From assembly GCA_051208035.1 (NCBI GenBank), contig JBPJFZ010000018.1, positions 1-64,000 of the forward strand: a DNA stretch of 64,000 bases, written 5' to 3'. This DNA is from JACKOB01 sp024234575. GTDB taxonomy: Bacteria; Pseudomonadota; Gammaproteobacteria; Pseudomonadales; Oleiphilaceae. Below, piece by piece: positions 16,878 through 25,925 of the stretch. The notes under the pieces were generated by a model. It was not told the DNA's origin. It saw only the letters and a program-made list of their open reading frames with translations, and made no database searches. The position numbers and the translations under genes were made by a program. How positions within the stretch are numbered: position 1 is the stretch's first letter; every line of letters starts with the position of its first letter.

Positions 16878-17771
16878 ATGGACTTTGATTTCAAGCAGTT
16901 ACAAGCACTGGCAACCGTCATTGATGAGCAGGGTTTTGATAAAGCTGCGCAAAAGCTATGTTTGACGCAGTCGGCGATTTCACAACGGGTACGCCAGCTT
17001 GAAATACAGATCGGACATATTCTGATTATTCGCAGCAGCCCGCCGCAACTAACCGAAACGGGGCATCAGGTAATGATGTTTTATCGGCAACTTGCGTTGC
17101 TGCACAGCGAGTTTGCGGCAATGGTACCGGGCTCATCCGGGAATAATTGGAATACCCTTAGCATAGGTACTAATGCAGATAGTTTGTGCACCTGGCTGTT
17201 GGATGCTCTGGGGCCGCTATTGCAAAGCCATCGACTGGTACTGGATTTGAAAATAGATGACCAGGAGCAAACCCACGAGTTGCTGCGCAAAGGGGAAGTG
17301 ATGGGGTGCATCAGCGCCCGCAGTGTGGCGGAAAAAGGCTGCAACTGCATGCCTCTGGGAGTGATGCGTTACCGCTGTTTGGTGTCGCCAGATTTCTATC
17401 AGCGATATTTTGCAACAGGGGTGACCCAGGAGGCTATTGTCGAAGCTCCCTGTGTCGAGTTCAGCAGCAAAGATGAATTGATCTTGCGCTATCTGCGCCG
17501 GGTTTTTCAAATTGACAGCCACCCGAAGATCCATCGCATACCCTTAACTGACGCCTACATGGGGTTTATCAGTAAAGGTAACGCCTGGGGGATTGTTCCA
17601 GACCAGCAGAGCGAGCAGGCCAGAGCCGAAGGCTCACTAATCGAGCTGCTACCCAACAAGCCAATCGATGTGCCACTTTACTGGCATATCTGGAATCTTA
17701 AGAGCCAGGTGAGCCAGGCGTTATCCGCACAACTGCAAAAGTCAGCCCAGACGATTCTATTGCCGATGTAG
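16878..17771 (+). CDS. argP: LysR-family regulator ArgP (IciA)
   Basis: 297 residues, as in E. coli ArgP. The N-terminal winged helix (FKQLQALATVIDEQGFDKAA, then LCLTQSAISQRVRQLE) is the family's DNA-binding part; the rest is the effector domain. The divergence from argO supports the assignment. It should activate argO with arginine bound and respond to lysine. The stop codon TAG overlaps the GTG start of the following radical SAM gene by one base, so that gene may be translationally coupled. Confidence 0.88.
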   Translation: MDFDFKQLQALATVIDEQGFDKAAQKLCLTQSAISQRVRQLEIQIGHILIIRSSPPQLTETGHQVMMFYRQLALLHSEFAAMVPGSSGNNWNTLSIGTNADSLCTWLLDALGPLLQSHRLVLDLKIDDQEQTHELLRKGEVMGCISARSVAEKGCNCMPLGVMRYRCLVSPDFYQRYFATGVTQEAIVEAPCVEFSSKDELILRYLRRVFQIDSHPKIHRIPLTDAYMGFISKGNAWGIVPDQQSEQARAEGSLIELLPNKPIDVPLYWHIWNLKSQVSQALSAQLQKSAQTILLPM

Positions 17772-19096
17772 TGAAATTGGCTCACTATGACTGGTTTTAC
17801 ATGGCACATTTTGTGGCGGAGGGCCATTGCATGGATTGGCAATCAACACTTTTAATGCAGGGTGCGCGTGCCTATATTGGTCGACTGATGCACTTGCAGC
17901 ACCAACCGCTTGGCTATCCTGAGCCGCATCATTTTCGCCCTATGCCGCTTTATGTACACGTGCCATTTTGCGAGTCACTCTGCCCTTTTTGTCCATTTCA
18001 CCGGATAAAACTGGACGTTGATCTGGCCGACCGCTATTTCGCTGCACTTGAGAATGAGGTCGACAAGCTGGCGCTGCTGGGTTACCAGTTCAATGAGCTT
18101 TATATCGGTGGTGGAACCCCAACCACAAGGCCCGTTGCTCTGGCCTCGCTAATTCAAAAAGTTCGGCAGCATTGGTCTATACAAAACGCCGCCGTCGAAA
18201 CCAACCCCAATCATTTGCGCTCTTCGGTGCTTGCGCCTTTGCTTGATGCCGGCGTGACCAGGCTAAGCGTAGGAGTTCAGTCGCTAAATGATGAACGTCT
18301 GGCGGCAATTGGCCGACTGAACGCCTACGGAAGTGGTGAAGCGATTATCAAAGCCATCGAGCGCACGCAGGGAATTTTTCCAACGTTTAACGTGGATATG
18401 ATTTTTAATTTACCAGAACAAACCACCAGTGAATTGACGACAGATATCAAAAGACTAAAACAGTCCGGTGTTGACCAAATCAGTTTCTATCCGCTGATGC
18501 CATCACCTCAAACGGCGATAACGCTGCCTACAGGAGGGAAAAACCACTCTCACCCTGCATTTGGTAATGTCTCTTATGAGAATGAACAGCTGATGTATGA
18601 CCACATCGTTGCCGCATTGGCACCAGAGTATCAACTGGGATCGGTTTGGTGTTTCAATCGAAAGCCCCAGCTGGTGGATGAGTACATTATCAACAATGAA
18701 AGCTACTTAGGGATAGGGAGTGGTGCCTTCAGTTTGCTCGATTGCGGATTCTACGCCACAACATTTGACATAGAAAAATATGTGCAAGACAGTTTCTCTG
18801 GTGCGCAAATGTTTGTCGGCAGACAGCAGCTGAACAAGACGCAGCAGCAACGCTACCAATTACTCACGGCGTTATTCGGGCTATCGGTATCTCAAGATGT
18901 TCTAACAGAGCAGAGAAATCTTATCGAGTGCCTGGTTTATCTTGGCGTGGTTGAGAAACAAGTTCTGCAGCAACCAGTGCGACTAACTTATGCGTTAACC
19001 AAAAAAGGCCGCTATTGGTGGCTGGTATTAATGCGGGAATTTTTTATGGGGGTGAACCGCTATCGCCGGGATATGCGATCACTTGCAGGGCTGTAG
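17771..19096 (+). CDS. HemN-like radical SAM protein (coproporphyrinogen oxidase-like)
   Basis: 441 residues. The radical SAM cluster motif CESLCPFC (C67, C71, C74) is followed by ELYIGGGTPTT, ETNPNHLR, RLSVGVQSLNDERLAAIGR and FNVDMIFNLPEQT, the HemN/HemW/HutW order. A C-terminal HemN-type winged domain is present but loosely conserved. Relatives include oxygen-independent coproporphyrinogen oxidases, haem chaperones and haem-degrading HutW/ChuW. The start is not settled: GTG overlaps the argP stop (TAGTG), while Met11 and Met21 are alternatives, and none has a ribosome site. Linkage to argP rather than haem genes is unusual. Confidence 0.8.
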   Translation: MKLAHYDWFYMAHFVAEGHCMDWQSTLLMQGARAYIGRLMHLQHQPLGYPEPHHFRPMPLYVHVPFCESLCPFCPFHRIKLDVDLADRYFAALENEVDKLALLGYQFNELYIGGGTPTTRPVALASLIQKVRQHWSIQNAAVETNPNHLRSSVLAPLLDAGVTRLSVGVQSLNDERLAAIGRLNAYGSGEAIIKAIERTQGIFPTFNVDMIFNLPEQTTSELTTDIKRLKQSGVDQISFYPLMPSPQTAITLPTGGKNHSHPAFGNVSYENEQLMYDHIVAALAPEYQLGSVWCFNRKPQLVDEYIINNESYLGIGSGAFSLLDCGFYATTFDIEKYVQDSFSGAQMFVGRQQLNKTQQQRYQLLTALFGLSVSQDVLTEQRNLIECLVYLGVVEKQVLQQPVRLTYALTKKGRYWWLVLMREFFMGVNRYRRDMRSLAGL

Positions 19097-19168
19097 TCGT
19101 AACGAAATAACACGGGGATTACTCACGCTAATAGACGCCGATCCTGTGTATCTTTTCGTGATGTTACA

Positions 19169-19639
19169 TTACCCCGCCTGAATAACCGCATGATATTTCC
19201 TCCCGACATTTTTCAAAAGGCAGCCGGCTAATCCACCGCCAATTAAAAACAGGGCCCAATATCCCTTTTTGGCTTTATGCCCCATGACCAGTCCACTGAT
19301 TGCGCCAAGAATAGTCGCCTGAATCTGCGGGCTGAATTTGCGCCCCGCTATCATAAGGTGGGCGATGTGCTCGCAATTATTCAGCAAAAGATTGTATTTG
19401 GGATTGCTGGCAAGCAGGTCACTCAGGCGCTCCGTCAGCAGTGTTGTGTTCCCTGCCTTCGTGTTGACGACTTTTACTTTGCGGCCACTGGCATATTCTG
19501 CATAGTCAGTCAGTGCCACGCCTTCGACTGGTCGATGATGCAATACCAGGTTATTGCCCATGTAAATACCCGCATGCTGCACAGGCCCTTTACTACGGTA
19601 GAGCAAATCGCCCGGTTGCAGTGAAATACTGGTTGTCAT
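19169..19639 (-). CDS. LRAT-domain (NlpC/P60-like) acyltransferase/hydrolase with C-terminal membrane part
   Basis: 156 residues. QPGDLLY, H22 in QHAGIYMG and C89 in NNCEHIAH are the catalytic His and Cys expected of lecithin:retinol acyltransferase-type enzymes. A hydrophobic C-terminal part (about 107-140) could anchor it in the membrane. Eukaryotic relatives move acyl chains between phospholipids and amines; the bacterial role is mostly unknown, with phospholipid acyl transfer a reasonable inference. It stands alone, convergent with the radical SAM gene. Confidence 0.82.
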   Translation of the reverse strand: MTTSISLQPGDLLYRSKGPVQHAGIYMGNNLVLHHRPVEGVALTDYAEYASGRKVKVVNTKAGNTTLLTERLSDLLASNPKYNLLLNNCEHIAHLMIAGRKFSPQIQATILGAISGLVMGHKAKKGYWALFLIGGGLAGCLLKNVGRKYHAVIQAG

Positions 19640-19896
19640 ATAAATGACCTCAACGTTGAAGCTTTAACTGTACACAGCATACTATCTACCTCGTGACACA
19701 AATTCACTCAGTATTTTCCTAGGGTTAAGAAATCATATCACCGCACTTTAAAAAGGAATCAGTCGGGATAATACCTTTTCGAGCATAAATGGTACAAAGG
19801 GTAATGGCGCTGCCTTTCGAGCCTTGAATGCCAATAAAAAACCCGGCTGGATGCACCGGGTCTTTTACTTACTGTATCGGTACTGATTCTCGCTCG
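19640..19896. terminator. Intergenic stretch with terminator at 19835-19861
   Basis: ACCCGG (19841-19846) pairs with CCGGGT (19856-19861). On the minus strand the stem is followed by TTTTTATT, so it ends the transcript of the sphingomyelinase-like gene at 19897. The remaining roughly 190 bp hold the LRAT gene promoter; nothing else was recognised. Confidence 0.8.
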
Positions 19897-21213
19897 TTAC
19901 TCCGCAGGAAACACAAACTCACTCGCCACTGGATAGTGATCAGACAGGTCCCAGCTGGTGAAATGGTCAGACTCAATGCTACGAGGAATCAATAGTTTGT
20001 TATGTGAATAAACCGGCGCTTGGTGATCATTCGAATACAGCACGTAGTCTAAGTATTCCGTAAACTGGTCTTCAGCATAGACATTCACAGGGCCCGCATA
20101 AGAATGAGGGTACTCGCCCAATGCCATTGGCTCGGTGGCATTCATCAAATTCAAGAAGTCATAATGTTCCTGAGGAAAGTGAATTTTATCCACGTTAAAG
20201 TCACCCGCCATTAACACAGGCTCATCTGCTGGAATGTTTTTACTTTCAATGAACGCTTTTAATTCCGCCAGTTGCGCAAAACGAACGGCGACATCTGCAG
20301 GCGTGGTATAAGCGTGCGTATGAGTACCAAACAGATGGTATACTTTGCCACCTTTGTTAATTTTGGCGTAGTTCATACCCTTTGATGCCAGGCAGCCATC
20401 CGCACGACAGGCATTATAGACGGCATCATCATGCTCAATAATGGGGTGACGGCTCGCGATAAATGAACCACCGGTTAGTAGTTTGCCCAACTTGAAAGGA
20501 ATCTTTGTGAGATAAGGATATTCTGCACTGATTTTACTGCGAAAATGCGCGGTGAGAGCTGGATCAAAAACCTCTTGAAAGACGACTGCGTCGTATCCCT
20601 GAATAATCTCTTCGGCAATGGTATCCAGACGGGCATGTGTGTTCTTACCCTCGATACCAGGCAGTAAAGCCCAGGTATTGTACGTCAGCACTTTGAAGTT
20701 GGTGTTGGCAACTTCTGCAGTCTCTTTTTTCCAGTCATTATTGATGACATAGTAAATATCGTCACCAGAGGCCCGAGCAGTCTGCGATCTAAAAGCCAGC
20801 GTCGAGTCTTTGCCATCAAAGTTCATCGGAATATTATGAATATTCCGATCGTAATACCAAGGGTCATTTTCTGCAGAAAGCCACATCTTACTAAAGGTCA
20901 TCGTACCTTCAAGCCTTTGCAACAGTTCAACCGAGCTGTTTACGCCCTGAACCGTTGTGATGAAGTAATAATCTTTCCCCCACTTAATGCCTTTATCGCG
21001 ATTAAAGCGCAGGAATTTAACCGTCGCTAATGGTGGCACCGTGTCAGCCAGTTGCTGCCATTCATTGCCGTGCGTAATATTATTGTGGCCAGCCTGTACC
21101 GTATCAATTGTTAACGTTTCCATGGTGCTGTTGGTGATGTAAATGTAAGACTCAGCCCAGCCGATGGAAGCTATCAGCATGCTGATGATAAAAAACGATA
21201 TTCTAGTACGCAT
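19897..21213 (-). CDS. Secreted sphingomyelinase C-like phosphodiesterase
   Basis: 438 residues with a Sec signal peptide (about 1-20, cut after GWA). Residues about 20-160 are a beta-rich extra domain; then comes the endonuclease/exonuclease/phosphatase fold: VLTYNTWALLP, VVFQEVFDP (metal-binding Glu), FGTHTHAY, LMAGDFNVDK, EYLDYVLYSND and the terminal SDHYPVASEF. The combination of QEVFD, GDFNVDK and SDHYP with a secreted form is that of bacterial neutral sphingomyelinases (haemolysin family). It probably cleaves phosphosphingolipids or other phosphodiesters outside the cell. A DNase role cannot be excluded. It has its own terminator and no operon partner. Confidence 0.82.
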   Translation of the reverse strand: MRTRISFFIISMLIASIGWAESYIYITNSTMETLTIDTVQAGHNNITHGNEWQQLADTVPPLATVKFLRFNRDKGIKWGKDYYFITTVQGVNSSVELLQRLEGTMTFSKMWLSAENDPWYYDRNIHNIPMNFDGKDSTLAFRSQTARASGDDIYYVINNDWKKETAEVANTNFKVLTYNTWALLPGIEGKNTHARLDTIAEEIIQGYDAVVFQEVFDPALTAHFRSKISAEYPYLTKIPFKLGKLLTGGSFIASRHPIIEHDDAVYNACRADGCLASKGMNYAKINKGGKVYHLFGTHTHAYTTPADVAVRFAQLAELKAFIESKNIPADEPVLMAGDFNVDKIHFPQEHYDFLNLMNATEPMALGEYPHSYAGPVNVYAEDQFTEYLDYVLYSNDHQAPVYSHNKLLIPRSIESDHFTSWDLSDHYPVASEFVFPAE

Positions 21214-21432
21214 GGGGTTGCCCTTATGAGTTCATTTTTGTCGAAAACCAAGTTCGGATTATTTTCTAATTCGAGCATTCTATCGGCATTGAACTTCGAT
21301 AAGAGGGACTAAATGGGACACATAAATAGACAAATTGATCCTTTGTGAACAAGTCGTCAGGTATTTTAGATTTTCTCAGCATTGCGAGGGGTTTTGATAG
21401 ACTGAATACCCCAGCACACACTGTGCCCAACA
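21214..21432. other. Intergenic stretch
   Basis: About 220 bp holding the promoter of the sphingomyelinase-like gene. No other feature was recognised. Confidence 0.4.
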
Positions 21433-21549
21433 TTACTGATACTTTTGAGCATATTTATCGATGATTGCCTGAAACACCCCCGTCTGATGCCCTTTCTCCA
21501 ACGCTTGATTGAACTTTTCTAAAAAACGGGACAACAACGCTCTTTTCAT
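21433..21549 (-). pseudogene. 3' remnant of a periplasmic binding-protein gene (SBP_bac_3 type)
   Basis: The 38-codon frame reads RFLEKFNQALEKGHQTGVF and continues AIIDKYAQKY before the stop. This is the usual C-terminal helix of amino-acid-type solute-binding proteins (FNxALxxLxxxGxxxxIxxKY). The frame is closed by a TAA nine nucleotides upstream of its ATG, and the neighbouring frame carries LYSGMGR just before, which would fit the strand preceding that helix, so a frameshift is likely. A GGAGGG upstream means a tiny expressed peptide cannot be excluded. Two full-length binding-protein genes occur elsewhere in the window. Confidence 0.45.
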
Positions 21550-21612
21550 GATTTTTTACCCTCCCCATACCGCTATAAAGTCTCAAAGAATCATTTGAAG
21601 TACAGCGCCGAT

Positions 21613-22971
21613 TTAGCTGCGCTTCGAATGATACATATGCTCGTCAGCATAGCGAATAAGCTCTTGGGAGTTTACTCCCTCATCCGGGTAAATGGCGATG
21701 CCGATGCTAACTGAGGCTGACAGTGAAATCTCATCAAGTATACAGGGACGTTGAATTTCCTTACGGATTTTGTTGACCATACTTTTTGCCGTTTCGGGCC
21801 CTTGGACATTGGTAATGATGACCGCAAATTCGTCTCCCCCCATGCGCGCGACCGTATCAGTTTCACGAATAGAGTGAGTCAGGCGTTTAGCGACCTCACA
21901 CAAAAACAAGTCTCCCACGTGGTGGCCGTGATTATCATTAATTTCTTTAAAATCATCCAGATCCAGATAGAGCAACGCTAGTTTTTCCTGCTCTCTATGT
22001 GCCCTTTTTAATGCCATCTCAAATCGATCCTGAAAGAGCATACGATTCGGGAGGTCAGTGAGTGGGTCGTGGCTCGCGAGGTGCTGCAGGCGCACTTCAC
22101 TTTGTTTACGTTCAATAGTAGTGGCGATTTGGGTTGACACAAACTGCAACAAATCAGCGTCTTGATCGGTATAGGCCAAGCCACCTGTTCGCCGCGCCAT
22201 AACAAGCGCACCGATGGTGCCATTTTGTGAAGTCAATGGCACGCCAAGCCACTGATGATAGCTGTCGCTACCAGCCATAGTGAATGGGCCTAAAACGGCA
22301 TCACCCTCTGATAGAAGAAGCGCCTGTCCCGACTGAATCACACGAGCCAAACGGGTGTCAGTGCCCAGAGGGTGCGCTTCAGGGTTTTGAGGCAGATTAC
22401 CGCAGAAATATGGATAGGACACTACATTGGTGGATTGATTGTATCTAGCAGCAAAGAATAAATCTGATGGCAGAAGGTTGGCAATAATAAGGTGAATCTG
22501 CTGATATAACGCTACCAGGTTCTCTGTCACATGTGCGGCTTCTGATATGGCATAGAGTGCGCTCTGCTTGCGCTCCGCGTGCTTAAGTGCGGTCATATTT
22601 CTGGCAACCGCAATCCGCAGGCCATCACTTTTAGACCAGCGAGCGGACCACATAATATCTACTATGCTGCCATCTCTGTGGAAGTATCTATTCTCGAAGT
22701 GGACATGAGTGCTTCCTGCCATGATCGCTTTGCCCGCTAGCAGCGTCCGCTCTCGATCTTCTGGCAGGACAAATTCAATAAAATTTCGACCAAATAAGTC
22801 TTCCTGGGTATACCCCAAAAGCTCTTCACAAGCTGCGCTGACGAATACAATTCGCCCCTCAGCATCGACCATAAAAACGGTGTCGAGTAGCAGGTCAAGC
22901 ACCTTAATTAGAGCTTTTGGTGATCGAACAGTCATAATGTGCATCCGGCTACTTTGAGAAAGTATTTCCAA
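21613..22971 (-). CDS. Diguanylate cyclase with PAS and GAF sensor domains
   Basis: 452 residues, soluble. PAS (about 20-130; DTVFMVDAEGRIVFVSAACEELLGY), GAF (about 145-290), then GGDEF with DPLTDLPNR, LDLDDFKEINDNHGH and the active-site MGGDEF. There is no EAL domain. It makes c-di-GMP from GTP if active. The RxxD inhibitory site is present only in degenerate form (RETD precedes TVARMGGDEF by the usual distance, so product inhibition is possible). There is no operon partner. The ligand of the sensor domains is unknown. Confidence 0.88.
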   Translation of the reverse strand: MEILSQSSRMHIMTVRSPKALIKVLDLLLDTVFMVDAEGRIVFVSAACEELLGYTQEDLFGRNFIEFVLPEDRERTLLAGKAIMAGSTHVHFENRYFHRDGSIVDIMWSARWSKSDGLRIAVARNMTALKHAERKQSALYAISEAAHVTENLVALYQQIHLIIANLLPSDLFFAARYNQSTNVVSYPYFCGNLPQNPEAHPLGTDTRLARVIQSGQALLLSEGDAVLGPFTMAGSDSYHQWLGVPLTSQNGTIGALVMARRTGGLAYTDQDADLLQFVSTQIATTIERKQSEVRLQHLASHDPLTDLPNRMLFQDRFEMALKRAHREQEKLALLYLDLDDFKEINDNHGHHVGDLFLCEVAKRLTHSIRETDTVARMGGDEFAVIITNVQGPETAKSMVNKIRKEIQRPCILDEISLSASVSIGIAIYPDEGVNSQELIRYADEHMYHSKRS

Positions 22972-23035
22972 TAGAAATACTCATTGTTCAACACTAAGCA
23001 AAACAAACACCGTATCCATTTTGGTTTCATTGCCC

Positions 23036-23656
23036 TTATGTAAAACCAAGGGCCATGGCCAGAGCGGCCATATCATGTCCAGAAATAATGGAAGACCTTT
23101 TTATGTTCTGATCGGTCAAATTCGGGATGTACATTTGCCAAGCCTCCGGGCCGCCAAGCATATCCGGCACTTTAAAACCGGCCTGTTTTTCTTTCAGTTT
23201 CATCAAATTCACTTTCGCCATGGCTTTCTTGCCCGACCCTTCTGCGTTCGGGTTGGCCCAATCCGATTTCCAGATCTCCTGACTAAACTTGGGCATGGGG
23301 TTGAATGTTCCCCAAAAGACTCGTGCATCATCAAGCAATTCTACTTGAACATAATTGTCCAGATCGTTCCAATCGAGGCACACGCAAGACATGAAACGAA
23401 CCATCGCAGTCATATCCACTCCATTCATCTTGGCTTGCTGATATCGTCCCAGGGCACCCTCTTTATCATCTAAAAAAGGTTTAACGGCTGACCACCAGGG
23501 AGTCACACCATACTGCCCGGCCTCTGCAGCACCTTTTGTCATTTTGAATAACAACGTCCCTTTTGGTACGGTAACAATGCGCCATTTCTTAAAACCTGCC
23601 TGGTCGCACCTGCGTAGACCATAGAAATCACCTATGCTCAAATTTTGATTAATCAT
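23036..23656 (-). CDS. Unknown protein, possibly ADP-ribosyltransferase-like fold
   Basis: 206 residues, no signal peptide or membrane segment, preceded by a strong ribosome site (AGAGGAGAGCAGGGT). I do not recognise a family. The segments VPKGTLLFKM, YGVTPWWS and a later YVQVELLDDARVFWGTFNP, followed by QMYIPNLT, are spaced like the conserved strands of RES/ADP-ribosyltransferase-like folds, but this is a loose impression and the catalytic residues are not identifiable. It stands between a diguanylate cyclase gene (same strand) and a binding-protein gene (opposite strand). Confidence 0.7.
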   Translation of the reverse strand: MINQNLSIGDFYGLRRCDQAGFKKWRIVTVPKGTLLFKMTKGAAEAGQYGVTPWWSAVKPFLDDKEGALGRYQQAKMNGVDMTAMVRFMSCVCLDWNDLDNYVQVELLDDARVFWGTFNPMPKFSQEIWKSDWANPNAEGSGKKAMAKVNLMKLKEKQAGFKVPDMLGGPEAWQMYIPNLTDQNIKRSSIISGHDMAALAMALGFT

Positions 23657-23909
23657 ACCCTGCTCTCCTCTTGCTTGACGGCCTCATCACCGACAAGTAG
23701 CACTACTTACAAACACTCAGTATAGACAGCCTGTATCTTTGTCACCATGAAGCTGCAATAGATACAACATTAACGCTTCCGAGAGTCTTGCTTAAAACAA
23801 GTACCACTCCTGTCGGACCTGAAGTACACCATTCGTGCTCATCACTAACTTAACCATATGTAGTTTGTGGTCTATTCTTAGCTTAATTGGTCCATTTTCG
23901 AGCACTATT

Positions 23910-24674
23910 ATGTTTAAGCGCGTTCTACTCGCAGTATCACTGGCTTTTTACAGCATTTCCGGTTTTTGCAACGACAAAACCGTTAGCCTGGCGACGCTGG
24001 AATGGCCACCTTATATCGGCACTGAAATGCGTGATAACGGTTACGTCTACCAGGTTGTTAAACGAGCGTTCGAAAAGGCCGGTTACGAAGTGAGTATCAA
24101 CTATTACCCATGGGCGAGAGCCCTTAGTATGGCAAGCTCAGGCAATGTTGATGCGCTGTTTCCGGAATATTATGACGAAAGCCGACTGGATGAGTTTGAT
24201 TTCTCAGCGCCCTTCCCCGGCGGCCCGGTAGGTTTCTATAAGCGGCGTAAAGACGATATAAAATTTAGCGTTGACCCAAGAGAACACCCTCATGAGGCAC
24301 TACAGAGTCTGACGAAGTTTAGTTTTGGTATCGTCAGAGGGTACATTAATACCAAAGCGTTCGATGAAGCTGCCTACTTATTAAAAGACAGTGTGAGCGA
24401 TGATGAGCTTAATTTGAAGAAACTGTTCGCAAAACGGATTGATCTTATCTTTATCGATAAATATGTCGCCAGTTATCTCATTACCGAAAAATACCCGTGG
24501 ATGGCGGACTCGTTAGAATTTATGGAACCCGCCCTTGAAGAAAAACGGCTATACCTGGCCTTTTCAAAAAAAGCCGAGGCTTCAGCACGAAAAAGAGCAG
24601 ACTTCGATAAAGCGTTAGAAGAAATGAGCGCGTCAGGTGAACTGCAGAATATTATTCTCGACCATGGGTTTTAG
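23910..24674 (+). CDS. Periplasmic solute-binding protein, amino-acid type (SBP_bac_3)
   Basis: 254 residues from the ATG of MFKRVLLAVSL, which gives a proper signal peptide (cleavage after GFC/ND region); a longer frame starting at 23835 puts 25 odd residues before it. Family features: LATLEWPPYIG at the mature N-terminus, GYVYQVVKRAFEKAGYEV, YYPWARALSMASSGNVDALFP, and a C-terminal ADFDKALEEMSASGEL helix. Stand-alone members without transporter genes, as here, often act in signalling or are orphan receptors. No permease or ATPase gene is nearby. Confidence 0.85.
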   Translation: MFKRVLLAVSLAFYSISGFCNDKTVSLATLEWPPYIGTEMRDNGYVYQVVKRAFEKAGYEVSINYYPWARALSMASSGNVDALFPEYYDESRLDEFDFSAPFPGGPVGFYKRRKDDIKFSVDPREHPHEALQSLTKFSFGIVRGYINTKAFDEAAYLLKDSVSDDELNLKKLFAKRIDLIFIDKYVASYLITEKYPWMADSLEFMEPALEEKRLYLAFSKKAEASARKRADFDKALEEMSASGELQNIILDHGF

Positions 24675-24711
24675 CTAAAAGGATTCAATCAAGTATCAGA
24701 TAAGGACGCGG

Positions 24712-25689
24712 CTAGCGCTGCTGAGAGAACACATCAACGTAATCTACCGCCTCACTCAAACTGATGCCTTTTTGCAAGCGCACTAACTTATAAGCTTCTA
24801 TCCTGTCATCACGGTCAATCAGAGTGGCGAGCACATTGGCGAACTCGGCATCAGTCATAGGCTTACTTATATCAACATCTTCCACAGTATCTTTCATAAC
24901 TGTGGCGTATCTTTGCAAAAGCTGACGTAGACATTTCTTCCCGGGGCTAAGGTGGCTCCAAAGGATTTTTAGCGTAGCAGGCTCCGCAAAAAGCACCGGC
25001 CGATCCAGAAAACGCGATTTCGCATGATTCCCAGGATTGGCCGCCTTCTCTTCTTTTATTAGTCGCTTGAGTCGGTCTATTTCAGAAGCATCCGATTTGG
25101 ATTTACGGGCTAAAAACAACGCGCGCTTTAATTCGTCAACCTTGAAATGGGCGGGCTTGCGCTGATGTTCGAATGCCAGGGCGGATTTTACTTTTTCAAG
25201 GTCGATAAACCGGGCATCTAGCTGTAATTGTAAAAACCAGCGTTTGTTCTGGTACTTACCATCGTTATCAGTGCTGGTATAACGCTCTTGCTGCAGCTGA
25301 GCCGATACGATATGCCGCCAGGGAATGAGCATCGCTATCGGGTCTTCTGCGGGGGAATCATCATGAAGGTAAGAACGGTATTTGATCAGCGCCCCTTCCG
25401 GCCCAAACCGCGCTAACCAATTTGCCGACGACCCCAGCGCCACCCACATTCGGTAAACCATGCGACATACAAACCACAGTAACAGACAATAAATACTGGA
25501 AAACATCACCCCGAGTGATGTGGACGCAAGCATACTCAATACTAAAGCGCCTAAGCCCATAATTAACCCAGAAACAAAAATCACCAAGCCGAGCAACGTT
25601 CCCCAGCGTGAAAAACGAAAAACAACGCTGGTGTCGCTGTGATTGTCTTCAAACATCGACACTAATTCATGTTTACTGAAAAACTTCAT
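24712..25689 (-). CDS. Unknown two-pass membrane protein with L7/L12-like C-terminal motif
   Basis: 325 residues. Two strong membrane segments (about 31-95) are followed by a cytoplasmic part with a basic, helical middle (ARKSKSDASEIDRLKRLIKEEK). The last 35 residues (RDDRIEAYKLVRLQKGISLSEAVDYVD) look like the C-terminal fold of ribosomal protein L7/L12 (EAIKxxRxxTGLGLxEAKxxVE), which bacteria reuse as a binding module. I do not recognise the whole protein. It is not in an operon and is convergent with the binding-protein gene. Confidence 0.75.
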   Translation of the reverse strand: MKFFSKHELVSMFEDNHSDTSVVFRFSRWGTLLGLVIFVSGLIMGLGALVLSMLASTSLGVMFSSIYCLLLWFVCRMVYRMWVALGSSANWLARFGPEGALIKYRSYLHDDSPAEDPIAMLIPWRHIVSAQLQQERYTSTDNDGKYQNKRWFLQLQLDARFIDLEKVKSALAFEHQRKPAHFKVDELKRALFLARKSKSDASEIDRLKRLIKEEKAANPGNHAKSRFLDRPVLFAEPATLKILWSHLSPGKKCLRQLLQRYATVMKDTVEDVDISKPMTDAEFANVLATLIDRDDRIEAYKLVRLQKGISLSEAVDYVDVFSQQR

Positions 25690-25925
25690 ACAGGCATCCC
25701 GATAAAATCCAGGCAGCAGTTTTGCCTTACCGCATCAGTGTAAGCCTGAAAAAGCGCTAGCGCGAATGAGCGCTTAGCATTGTGTGGAACGCACCAACAT
25801 GTATGAGACATACAAGCTCACCACCTGGCGCGCCCATTCCTCGATCCTACAGTGGCAATATCACCCATCGCTGTTATCATACTTATCTTTATTAATCGCC
25901 AAACACGCTAGCCGGACAGATCCCT

